Shown: positions 1 through 5,084 of the stretch, one piece after another
Position numbering within the stretch: the stretch's first letter is position 1
How the letters are laid out: each line of letters starts with the position of its first letter
NCBI GenBank assembly: GCA_045403015.1
Contig: JAXIPI010000091.1
Coordinates: forward strand, 1-13,745
Direction: 5' to 3'
Length of the DNA stretch: 13,745 bases
Source of the DNA: Gaiellasilicea sp045403015
GTDB lineage: Bacteria > Actinomycetota > Thermoleophilia > Gaiellales > Gaiellaceae
Made by a program: the position numbers and the translations under genes
The notes under the pieces: generated by a model
What the model was told of the DNA's origin: nothing
The model's input: the letters and a program-made list of their open reading frames with translations, nothing else
The model's database searches: none

Positions 1-840
1 CGGCTCCCGCGGCGCGACGTCCCATGGGAGATCTTTGCGGCGGTGGAGGTTCCGGACGATCTGGCGCGCAAGGGCGAGCGCGTGCTCGTCAGAGGTGGCG
101 TAGTGGTCGGCAACCCCTGACCGGCGCGTGTGCACGTCCGCGCCCCCGAGCTCCTCGGCCGTCACGTCCTGGCCGGTCGCGGCCTTCACGAGCGGCGGGC
201 CGCCGATGAAGATCGTTCCGGTTCCCTGCACGATCACGGTCTCGTCGCTCATCGCGGGCACGTAGGCGCCGCCGGCGGTGCACGAGCCCATCACAACGGC
301 GATCTGCGGGATGCCCTTCGCGGACATCCGCGCCTGGTTGTAGAAGATGCGCCCGAAGTGGTCGCGGTCGGGGAAGACCTCCGCCTGCAGCGGGAGGAAC
401 GCGCCGCCGGAGTCGACGAGGTAGATGCACGGCAGGTGGTTCTGCTCCGCCACCTCCTGGGCGCGGAGATGCTTCTTGACGGTCAGCGGGAAGTAGGAGC
501 CACCCTTCACAGTCGCGTCGTTCGCGACGATCACGCACTCCTGGCTCTCGACGACACCGATGCCCGTGACGATCCCGGCGGAGGGCGCGGCGCCGTCGTA
601 GACGTCCCAGGCGGCGAGGGCGTTGAGCTCGAGGAACGCTGTGCCGGGATCGACGAGCCGGTCGATCCGATCGCGCGCCGTCAGCTTCCCGCGTGACCGG
701 TGGCGTTCGACTGACTTCTCGCCGCCACCGCTCGCCACCTGCGACGTGCGCTCGCGCAATTCGGCAACGAGGGCTTCCATCCGCTCGGCACGGCGCGCGA
801 ACGTCTCGTCGCGCTCGACTTGGGAGGTGAGAACCGCCAC
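1..840 (-). CDS. Acyl-CoA carboxylase carboxyltransferase (beta) subunit, methylcrotonyl-CoA carboxylase type; 3' end outside window
   Basis: The minus strand reads 280 uninterrupted residues from a GTG at 840 to the window edge; family members have about 530, so the C-terminal half is missing. The carboxyltransferase transfers CO2 from biotin to an acyl-CoA. Visible family signatures are GGGEKSVERH near residue 38, DSGGAFLPLQ at 143-152, FPDRDHFGRIFYNQARMSA at 156-174, and MGSCTAGGAYVPAMSDE at 184-200, a glycine-rich run that in this family forms the oxyanion hole and acyl-CoA site. The DSGGAFLPLQ and FGRIFYNQARMSA signatures fit methylcrotonyl-CoA carboxylase (leucine breakdown) better than propionyl- or acetyl-CoA carboxylase. 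The GTG start is favoured because TAGGCT (853-848) lies 7 bases upstream, the leaderless pattern seen across this window; ATG 780 is an alternative that would drop 20 conserved-looking residues. Acyl-CoA preference cannot be settled from this half. Confidence 0.9.
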   Translation of the reverse strand, partial: MAVLTSQVERDETFARRAERMEALVAELRERTSQVASGGGEKSVERHRSRGKLTARDRIDRLVDPGTAFLELNALAAWDVYDGAAPSAGIVTGIGVVESQECVIVANDATVKGGSYFPLTVKKHLRAQEVAEQNHLPCIYLVDSGGAFLPLQAEVFPDRDHFGRIFYNQARMSAKGIPQIAVVMGSCTAGGAYVPAMSDETVIVQGTGTIFIGGPPLVKAATGQDVTAEELGGADVHTRRSGVADHYATSDEHALALARQIVRNLHRRKDLPWDVAPREP

Positions 841-943
841 GCAGGTGAGCCTAACGAACAGGTCGCCTCGTCCCTGGTCGCGACTGTTGCGGGACGCGCG
901 TGCTGTTCTACGTGCCGGCTCCAGCCGATGACTCGTGTAGGAA

Positions 944-967
944 TCCTCCGTTCGGGGGATAGGAGGA
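944..967 (+). promoter_or_regulatory. Alternative hairpins upstream of a small ORF
   Basis: ATCCTCC (943-949) can pair with GGGGGAT (954-960) around a GTTC tetraloop with one G-U pair, or TCCTCC (944-949) can pair with GGAGGA (962-967). The two stems exclude each other, and the second hides an AGGAGG that looks like a Shine-Dalgarno sequence. The segment lies 33 bases before the candidate start at 1000, too far for that AGGAGG to serve it directly. Function is unknown. Confidence 0.3.
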
Positions 968-999
968 CTGCACTGTTCGCGCCGAGAACAGGAGTACCG

Positions 1000-1155
1000 A
1001 TGATCCGCTACACCCTCATGTCCCGTCTTGGTCTTGCAGAGCCCCTCGTGCGGCTCGCGCGCACGATCGAGAACTCGAATCGGGCTGCGGCATCTCGGGC
1101 CTCCGCGCGACCGCGTCTTCGCCTTGACGCGCGTCCGGGCGAGCGCCCCGCCTGA
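1000..1155 (+). CDS. Candidate small protein, 51 residues, unknown
   Basis: ATG 1000 is preceded by AGGAG (990-994) with a 5-base gap, one of the better Shine-Dalgarno sites in the window. The product is 51 residues, starts MIRYTLMSRLGLAEPLVRLA and continues into an arginine- and alanine-rich tail (17% Arg overall); an amphipathic helix around residues 8-25 is plausible. No family is recognised. The stop codon (1153-1155) ends one base before the stop of the convergent DUF4115 gene. The high-GC composition lets chance ORFs reach this size, so the ribosome binding site is the main support. Confidence 0.4.
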   Translation: MIRYTLMSRLGLAEPLVRLARTIENSNRAAASRASARPRLRLDARPGERPA

Positions 1156-1156
1156 C

Positions 1157-1669
1157 CTACGCCGGGCCTAGGACGACCGCCACGGTGCCGGACTGGAGCT
1201 CGCGGTCCTGGCCGTTCACACTCACGTCCACGTTCGCCGCTGCGCCGATGGACAGCCAGACTCGCGCGCCCCGCAGCGTCACCGACTCGCCCTGAGCCAG
1301 TAGCCGCTCCTCGAGCACGCGCCCATTTTCGGAGCCGAGACGGGCCGATATCCAGCAGTCTCCACGCGACGCGGTGACAATCACCGTTGCGAGCGACGAC
1401 GGAGCCGCGGTGTTCGCCTCCGTCGTTGTCGCAGTCGCGGTCGTAACCGGTGCGGGAGACGTCCGTCGAACCTGCTTCGTTACCGCCGTGGTGGCCGGCT
1501 CCTCGGGGGGCGGGGTCTGGGATGCAGGCAGCGCCCCGCTGTCGGGCGGCGGATCCGGCTCGCCGACCGGGATCGCTCCGGCGACGAGCGCCACGAAAAA
1601 CCCAAAGAGCGCAAGCGTCACCAGTGCGAGGGTCCAGAGGAGGACCTGCGATATCCGTGGCTTGGTCAT
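1157..1669 (-). CDS. Membrane-anchored DUF4115 (RodZ C-terminal-like) domain protein
   Basis: 170 residues. A single transmembrane segment at about 10-32 (LLWTLALVTLALFGFFVALV) follows a short positively charged N-terminus. Residues 35-92 are a Pro/Thr/Ala-rich linker, and residues 95-168 form a compact beta-rich domain with the pattern RGDCWISARL..NGRVLEERLLAQGESVTLRG..WLSIGAAANVDVSVNGQ. That pattern matches DUF4115, the extracytoplasmic domain at the C-terminus of the cell-shape protein RodZ. The cytoplasmic helix-turn-helix of RodZ is absent, so this is an anchored stand-alone domain exposed outside the membrane, not RodZ itself. Start ATG 1669 has GGGAG about 8 bases upstream; an overlapping ATG at 1674 is out of frame. 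A 7-bp inverted repeat (1680-1703) lies immediately upstream. The binding partner is unknown. Confidence 0.75.
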   Translation of the reverse strand: MTKPRISQVLLWTLALVTLALFGFFVALVAGAIPVGEPDPPPDSGALPASQTPPPEEPATTAVTKQVRRTSPAPVTTATATTTEANTAAPSSLATVIVTASRGDCWISARLGSENGRVLEERLLAQGESVTLRGARVWLSIGAAANVDVSVNGQDRELQSGTVAVVLGPA

Positions 1670-1679
1670 GGCATCGCTC

Positions 1680-1703
1680 CCGTCCGTAATTCGTCCCGGA
1701 CGG
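1680..1703. promoter_or_regulatory. Inverted repeat upstream of the DUF4115 gene
   Basis: CCGTCCG (1680-1686) and CGGACGG (1697-1703) form a perfect 7-bp inverted repeat with a 10-base spacer. It begins 11 bases upstream of the minus-strand ATG at 1669, so it could be an operator or a 5' UTR hairpin. No factor is assigned. Confidence 0.4.
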
Positions 1704-1993
1704 TGACCTCCCTGTCAGGAGGATAACTCTGAATGAAAAGAGGGCGGAAGACGCGCGTCCGCCGCAAGGATCGCGTCTCCCGCCCAGGGGGGCAGCGCCT
1801 CGCCGCCCGAGGTGCCGTCCTGAGTGCATCCTCGTCGGAAGGCCCCGCTTCACACCATCACCCTTTTGGAGTTGACCGCGCCGGTTCACTCAGGTGAGGG
1901 ATCAGCACGAGGCCGTCGGAGCCGATGTAGTGATCAGGAAAGTCCGTTGTGTTCCGACGACGATGCCGCAGTCGCCGATCGTGAGCCCGGATT

Positions 1994-2030
1994 AGACGGG
2001 GTGGGAGCCGCAGCCCACCCCGTCTCTTTT
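1994..2030 (+). terminator. Rho-independent-type terminator, first copy
   Basis: AGACGGGGTGGG (1994-2005) and CCCACCCCGTCT (2014-2025) form a perfect 12-bp stem around an 8-base loop, followed by a pyrimidine- and T-rich run. It ends whatever is transcribed from about 1730-1993, since no convincing gene precedes it. A copy with one changed base lies at 2461-2492, after the pilin gene. Confidence 0.7.
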
Positions 2031-2071
2031 CCTCTGGCTCACACCTGATCTGCCGCCGGCTGGCGCTCAGA

Positions 2072-2095
2072 GAAATTCCCTAAAAGGGGGGTTTC
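2072..2095 (+). promoter_or_regulatory. Hairpin in the pilin leader
   Basis: GAAATTCCC (2072-2080) pairs with GGGGGTTTC (2087-2095), 9 bp including two G-U pairs, around the loop TAAAAG. It is 170 bases upstream of the pilin start. It may be an RNA element or a protein-binding DNA site; the sequence alone does not decide. Confidence 0.35.
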
Positions 2096-2236
2096 CGACT
2101 CGCCGCATCACCGCCCATATTGAGCGTCAACTAGCACCGAACAGGCGCCGGCGGCACGCCGATGAGAGAAAGGCCTTCTCACGTTGTCCCGACTCGTCGC
2201 AGAGTGTCCGCTCGACCAGCACCTTCAGAGACCGCT

Positions 2237-2255
2237 CTTCCTTCGCGAAGGGAGG
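2237..2255 (+). promoter_or_regulatory. Pilin ribosome binding site inside a small hairpin
   Basis: CTTCCTT (2237-2243) and AAGGGAG (2248-2254) form a 7-bp stem (one G-U pair) with a CGCG loop. The right arm contains most of the Shine-Dalgarno sequence GGGAGGTGA (2250-2258), 8 bases before ATG 2264. Translation of the abundant pilin may therefore be adjustable by opening this stem. Confidence 0.45.
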
Positions 2256-2263
2256 TGAACCAC

Positions 2264-2446
2264 ATGCTGAAGGTTTCCGTCGCTCTTCAGAACCGGCTCG
2301 CGATGTTCCGTGACGAGCATGGTCAGACGATGGCGGAATACGGCGTCGTACTCGCCGTCATTGCGCTCATCGTCGTTGTTGCTCTGACCGCGCTCTCGGG
2401 TGCGATCGGCGCCACGCTCGACAGGGTCACGGGCCTGCTCGGCTGA
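2264..2446 (+). CDS. Flp/Tad type IVb pilin precursor
   Basis: 60 residues, normal for Flp pilins. A short charged leader ends at the prepilin peptidase site, HG|QTMAEY: Gly20 at -1, Glu25 at +5 and Tyr26 at +6, the class-defining pair. Residues 27-45 (GVVLAVIALIVVVALTALS) are the hydrophobic helix used for secretion and filament packing. Start ATG 2264 is set by the strong GGGAGGTGA site; the in-frame ATG 2162 would add 34 residues, break the usual short leader and has no ribosome site. The pilin would be cleaved at the membrane and assembled into thin adhesive pili by a Tad secretion machine whose genes are not in this window. The gene stands alone and is followed by a strong terminator at 2461. 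Confidence 0.92.
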   Translation: MLKVSVALQNRLAMFRDEHGQTMAEYGVVLAVIALIVVVALTALSGAIGATLDRVTGLLG

Positions 2447-2460
2447 TCGTCAGAGCGTCG

Positions 2461-2497
2461 AGACGGGGTGGGAGCCGCAACCCACCCCGTCTCCTTT
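2461..2497 (+). terminator. Rho-independent-type terminator of the pilin gene, second copy
   Basis: AGACGGGGTGGG (2461-2472) pairs perfectly with CCCACCCCGTCT (2481-2492) around AGCCGCAA, followed by CCTTTC. It is identical to the hairpin at 1994 except for one loop base (G to A), and the copies are 467 bases apart in the same orientation. It starts 15 bases after the pilin stop codon. Confidence 0.8.
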
Positions 2498-2518
2498 CGA
2501 CGTTTACCCTTCGTGCCG

Positions 2519-3298
2519 ATGAATCTGCCGGCCCACGGACGACGGATGGAGAGCGGTAGCAGCCACCGCCTCGCGCAACGGACGACTGAGGCGGTCGCGT
2601 CCATCTGGCACGCGCCGAGGCAGCGTCGCCTCCTGCTCGCCCTCACTGCGGCGGTGCTCTCGGCGTTCGCGTTCGCGCAGATCGCCGAGGACTATCTGAC
2701 GAACGATCCGCTCGTACGCTGGGACGAGAGCTTCGCCCGCTGGCTCGCGGGCGAGCGGAGCACGCTCGGCACGGACTTTTTCCGCCTCGTCACGTTCGTC
2801 GGGAGCCGGCCGGTGGTCCTGGCACTCGCCCTGGTTGTCTGCGTCGCGCTCTACCGCCGCCGGCAGCTCGTCGACGCTGCGCTGCTTCCCCTCGTCCTGG
2901 GCGGCGCCGAGCTGCTGAACCTGATTCTCAAGCTCTCGTTCCACCGGGCACGGCCCGAGGTCGCGCTCGTCCAGCTCGACACCTACTCCTTCCCGAGCGG
3001 CCACGCGATGATCTCGACCGCCGCGTACGGTGCGTTCGCGTATCTCGCCTGGGGGCGCCTCCAGACTCGAGGCCGGCTCGCTCTGGTCGCTGGAATCAGC
3101 GTCCTCCTGGCGCTGATCGGCTTCAGCCGCCTCTCTCGCGGCGTTCACTACCTCTCCGACGTCCTCGCCGGCATCGCCGGCGGAGTCTTCTGGCTCTCGG
3201 CGTCGATCGCGCTCCAGACGGTCTACGGGGAGCGGTTCGCGTCCCGCTTCACCGGTTCGCGGCTCGACCGACTCGGACGGCGCGTCACCCGCAGCTAG
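2519..3298 (+). CDS. PAP2-family membrane phosphatase
   Basis: 259 residues. All three phosphatidic acid phosphatase (PAP2) motifs are intact: K138-x6-R145-P146 (KLSFHRARP), P159-S-G-H162 (SFPSGHAM), and S203-R-x5-H210-x3-D214 (SRLSRGVHYLSD). His210 is the expected phosphohistidine nucleophile and His162 the acid. About six hydrophobic segments (near 37-56, 97-112, 119-138, 164-180, 187-202, 212-234) place the active site at the outer membrane face. Likely substrates are lipid phosphates such as undecaprenyl pyrophosphate or phosphatidic acid; which one cannot be told. Start ATG 2519 is chosen because TACCCT (2505-2510) precedes it by 8 bases; the upstream in-frame GTG 2468 lies inside the pilin terminator. 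The gene converges on the membrane protein gene ending at 3333; a short CTGCG/CGCAG hairpin (3299-3311) separates them. Confidence 0.9.
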   Translation: MNLPAHGRRMESGSSHRLAQRTTEAVASIWHAPRQRRLLLALTAAVLSAFAFAQIAEDYLTNDPLVRWDESFARWLAGERSTLGTDFFRLVTFVGSRPVVLALALVVCVALYRRRQLVDAALLPLVLGGAELLNLILKLSFHRARPEVALVQLDTYSFPSGHAMISTAAYGAFAYLAWGRLQTRGRLALVAGISVLLALIGFSRLSRGVHYLSDVLAGIAGGVFWLSASIALQTVYGERFASRFTGSRLDRLGRRVTRS

Positions 3299-3332
3299 CT
3301 GCGCAACGCAGTCCGGGCTGCCGGGCTTGTCG

Positions 3333-3770
3333 TCAGCGCTTTCGCTTGTTGCGGCCGCTCGTGTTCCGGCGGGAAGGCTTTGCAGCCGGTTGCAGTGCGG
3401 TTGTCTGCTTGCGGCGGGCAGCCCGATTGGGCGCTTCAGGTACCCCGGTCTGCTCGGCGGACGCCTGCAGATACGCGCGACGTTCCCCCGGCGTCAAGCG
3501 GGCCAGTGCGCGCTGTGCCGCCTCGGGTGTCGTGGGCGTTCCGTACAGCTGGAGCTTGCGGATGGCGCTCGCAAGTTCCGGGTTCTCGCGTTCCAGCGCA
3601 GCGTTCGACATGCGTTCGAACAACCGCTTCAGCAAGGGCACCTTCGAGAGGCCGACCACGATCGGACGCAGGTAGCGCCCGCCGGCAACTCGCCCCAGAA
3701 GCGCCGTCAAGCCGAGGAGCAGGAGCAAGGTTCCAAGCACGATGACCGGAGTCCAGATAAGCCAGTCCAC
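3333..3770 (-). CDS. Unknown single-pass membrane protein with basic tail
   Basis: 145 residues. An N-terminal hydrophobic segment (about 3-28, LIWTPVIVLGTLLLLLGLTALL) is followed by a helical region (residues 40-105) with RPIVVGLSKVPLLKRLFERMSNAALERENPELA and a helix ending LTPGERRAYLQASAEQ. The tail (from about 113) is Lys/Arg-rich and begins PNRAARRKQ. No enzyme motif is seen. Start is GTG 3770; TACCAT (3784-3779) lies 8 bases upstream, and no Shine-Dalgarno is present. It is the gene directly downstream of the tRNA fragment at 3849, so before insertion of the island it probably followed tRNA-Trp. Confidence 0.75.
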   Translation of the reverse strand: MDWLIWTPVIVLGTLLLLLGLTALLGRVAGGRYLRPIVVGLSKVPLLKRLFERMSNAALERENPELASAIRKLQLYGTPTTPEAAQRALARLTPGERRAYLQASAEQTGVPEAPNRAARRKQTTALQPAAKPSRRNTSGRNKRKR

Positions 3771-3803
3771 GGCTGGGCATGGTATCCGGCCGCGAGCCCG
3801 AGA

Positions 3804-3841
3804 GGAGCCGTTTCTCGCCCAACCATGCGGGAAACGGCTCC
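3804..3841 (-). terminator. Strong hairpin downstream of the tRNA fragment
   Basis: GGAGCCGTTTCTCGC (3804-3818) pairs with GCGGGAAACGGCTCC (3827-3841): 15 bp with one G-U pair and an 8-base loop. It lies 9 bases beyond the 3' end of the tRNA fragment in its reading direction, so it was probably the original terminator of tRNA-Trp. There is no good T run, so it may act as an RNA end or processing structure. Confidence 0.6.
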
Positions 3842-3848
3842 ACTACGC

Positions 3849-3894
3849 GACAGGGGCGACAGGGCTCGAACCTGCGACCTACGGTTTTGGAGAC
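3849..3894 (-). repeat. attL-like 46-bp direct repeat (tRNA-Trp 3' half)
   Basis: These 46 bases are identical, in the same orientation, to 6685-6730. They cover the anticodon loop (CTCCAAA), variable region, T arm, 3' acceptor strand and discriminator of tRNA-Trp, plus two bases beyond. Identity stops abruptly in the 5' strand of the anticodon stem. This is the classic span of an attachment core for a tyrosine integrase that uses a tRNA gene. The copy is the left boundary of the proposed island. Confidence 0.8.
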
Positions 3895-3921
3895 ACGCGC
3901 TCTTCCGCTCAACCATGCGCG
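3851..3921 (-). pseudogene. Broken tRNA-Trp copy
   Basis: The 3' part (3851-3894 on the minus strand) is a perfect tRNA-Trp copy with CCA anticodon. The 5' part is different: the anticodon stem loses three of five pairs, the D stem (GGTT/GAGC) does not pair, and the 5' acceptor strand cannot pair with CGCCCCT. Residues resembling a D loop (GAGCGGAAGAGC) remain, so the 5' part may come from a worn tRNA or be element sequence with chance likeness. It should not fold as a working tRNA. Confidence 0.75.
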
Positions 3922-3930
3922 CTGGTGTCG

Positions 3931-3957
3931 CTGCGCGCCAGTGCTTGCGCCAGTCAG
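3931..3957. repeat. Paired GCGCCAGT repeats inside the left island end
   Basis: GCGCCAGT occurs at 3935-3942 and 3947-3954, within CTGCGCGCCAGTGCTTGCGC and following bases. A closely similar pair in the same orientation lies at 6562-6569 and 6573-6580, inside the right end. Spacings are 12 and 11 bases. Such repeated short sites flanking attachment cores resemble integrase or excisionase arm sites; this role is inferred. Confidence 0.5.
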
Positions 3958-4050
3958 GCCGCCATCGAGCGGAGCTGCGCCCTGAGATCCGAGGTGTGCG
4001 AGCGTGTGTCCGGTGTGTCGGCAGCCGCGCGTCGTCGTGGCCATCGACTA

Positions 4051-4065
4051 CGCCTGATTCAGGCG
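4051..4065. promoter_or_regulatory. Palindrome just upstream of the 4107 promoter
   Basis: CGCCTGATTCAGGCG is a 7-bp inverted repeat around a single central T. It ends 6 bases before the -35 hexamer at 4072, a common place for an activator or repressor site. No regulator gene for it is evident in the island. Confidence 0.45.
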
Positions 4066-4071
4066 CACCCG

Positions 4072-4100
4072 TTGACGAAGCTCGAGTACCCGCCTAGTGT
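4072..4100 (+). promoter_or_regulatory. Promoter of the four-Cys exported protein gene
   Basis: TTGACG (4072-4077), a 17-base spacer and TAGTGT (4095-4100) form the best housekeeping-type promoter in the window. The GTG start at 4107 is 6 bases after the -10 hexamer, so transcription probably begins at or next to the start codon and the mRNA is leaderless. Confidence 0.75.
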
Positions 4101-4106
4101 CAGCCA

Positions 4107-4742
4107 GTGCTGCGGAAGATCCTCATTGGCGTCGGCGTGCTCTTCGCGCTGCTCGTAGTCATCGGTCTGTTCACCGACTCGGGCGACGAGGAGGCAGCCT
4201 CAACGAACGCCGCATCGACCGCGCAGGCCGCAACCACGACCGCCCCGGCAAAGACCACGGCACCGCCGGCCGCAAAGCCGAAGCCAGCGAAGACGGCAGC
4301 GCCCGCGGAACCGGTCGACACGGGCAGGATGAGCGACACCGAGTTCGACCAGCTGATGGGCGCCCACCAGGAACTCGTCGACGAGTCGCTCGAGTACAGC
4401 AACGACATCCAGGCCTGCTCCGTCATCGGCCAGACTGGGGACCTTGTCGGCTTCCGGGACTGCGTCGACGACGCCTACTCCGGTTTCGACGAGGACGTAG
4501 GCTTCGCCGTCTACACGGCCGACGACTTGGTCGACGACACGGCGAAGCAGTGCCAGGGAGCGCTACGAAGCTACGCCAAGATCACCCGCGCGTATCAGGC
4601 CACAGTGGCGCTCACGTACGACGTCGCCAACCGCCTCGCCTTCGATGAGTTCGAAGCAGCCTTCGGCGCCCTAGGTCCCGCGTCGAGGCAGTACGGCAAG
4701 TTCAGCACGAACGCGCTCACCGCCTGCCAGCCGAAGTCGTAA
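4107..4742 (+). CDS. Unknown membrane-anchored exported protein with four cysteines
   Basis: 211 residues. A transmembrane anchor (about 5-22, ILIGVGVLFALLVVIGLF) follows MLRK. Residues 30-70 are a Thr/Ala/Pro/Lys spacer of the kind that crosses a cell wall. Residues 75-211 form a mostly helical acidic domain with exactly four cysteines (104, 119, 149, 207), which could make two disulfide bonds outside the membrane. No lipobox cysteine is present. No family is recognised. GTG 4107 is set by the promoter 6 bases upstream; there is no other suitable start before the anchor. It is the first island gene, transcribed away from attL. A role in the cell envelope is suggested by topology only. Confidence 0.8.
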   Translation: MLRKILIGVGVLFALLVVIGLFTDSGDEEAASTNAASTAQAATTTAPAKTTAPPAAKPKPAKTAAPAEPVDTGRMSDTEFDQLMGAHQELVDESLEYSNDIQACSVIGQTGDLVGFRDCVDDAYSGFDEDVGFAVYTADDLVDDTAKQCQGALRSYAKITRAYQATVALTYDVANRLAFDEFEAAFGALGPASRQYGKFSTNALTACQPKS

Positions 4743-4881
4743 ACCCGCGCAAATCGCGAACCCGGGCAGGAGCCGCTACCCTCGGCCCTGAAGACCGTTC
4801 GATCGAGGGGTTGCCTCCAAACCCCAATTCGCCGATGATCCAAACGATGGCGACGATGTGTGGCTCACCTATGCTGGGGGA

Positions 4882-5079
4882 ATGGAAACCGCGATGAGCA
4901 AGCACGACACGAGTGAATCCGCCGTCACGGATGACGACATCCGTGAGATCGTCGAGCAGGCAGAGGCGGGCGTCGGCGACTTGGTGACGGTGTACGAGCG
5001 GATCGAGCAGCGCTACTTCGCGGCCGTCTCGGCTGCAACGGCTCCGCAGCCGTCCGTCGAGTACGCGACACACACCTAG
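4882..5079 (+). CDS. Small acidic protein upstream of and coupled to the SDH protease homologue
   Basis: 65 residues, starting METAMSKHDTSESAVTDDDI. Residues 16-52 are predicted helical (DDDIREIVEQAEAGVGDLVTVYERIEQRYFAAV) with heptad-like spacing of hydrophobic residues; the protein has no Cys and no membrane segment. TATGCT (4870-4875) lies 6 bases before ATG 4882, supporting this start; ATG 4894 in the same frame is possible, while GTG 4858 would start before the -10 hexamer. The stop codon is 5 bases before the TTG start of the protease gene, so the two are almost certainly one transcript and translationally coupled. A partner, adaptor or inhibitor of the protease is a reasonable but unproven role. 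Confidence 0.7.
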   Translation: METAMSKHDTSESAVTDDDIREIVEQAEAGVGDLVTVYERIEQRYFAAVSAATAPQPSVEYATHT

Positions 5080-5084
5080 GACCT

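Larger units (their letters stand above)
1670..2263. other. Long intergenic stretch with foldable RNA segments and a candidate short ORF
   Basis: No convincing protein gene is seen. Weak coding candidate: ATG 1733 with AGGAGG at 1717-1722 gives a 54-residue, very basic product (starts MKRGRKTRVRRKDR) ending at 1897; its ribosome site can be hidden by pairing CCTCC (1707-1711) with GGAGG (1718-1722). On the RNA level, CCTGAGTG (1819-1826) pairs perfectly with CACTCAGG (1887-1894) and encloses two smaller hairpins (GAAG/CTTC, and ACCG/CGGT around 1875-1885), a three-way-junction shape. A terminator follows at 1994-2030. The remainder (2031-2263) is the leader of the pilin gene, with hairpins at 2072-2095 and 2237-2254. 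Confidence 0.4.

Noticed and set aside
2162..2263. ATG 2162 as pilin start
   Set aside because: It would give a 54-residue leader, untypical for Flp prepilins, and has no ribosome site, while ATG 2264 has a strong one.
1670..2263. c-di-GMP riboswitch before the pilin gene
   Set aside because: I looked for the conserved GEMM core by eye and did not find it; only generic stems are supported.
2468..2518. GTG 2468 as start of the PAP2 protein
   Set aside because: It lies inside the terminator stem of the pilin gene; ATG 2519 has a properly placed -10 hexamer.
3849..3921. Second working tRNA-Trp
   Set aside because: Acceptor, D and most of the anticodon stem cannot pair; only the 3' half matches.
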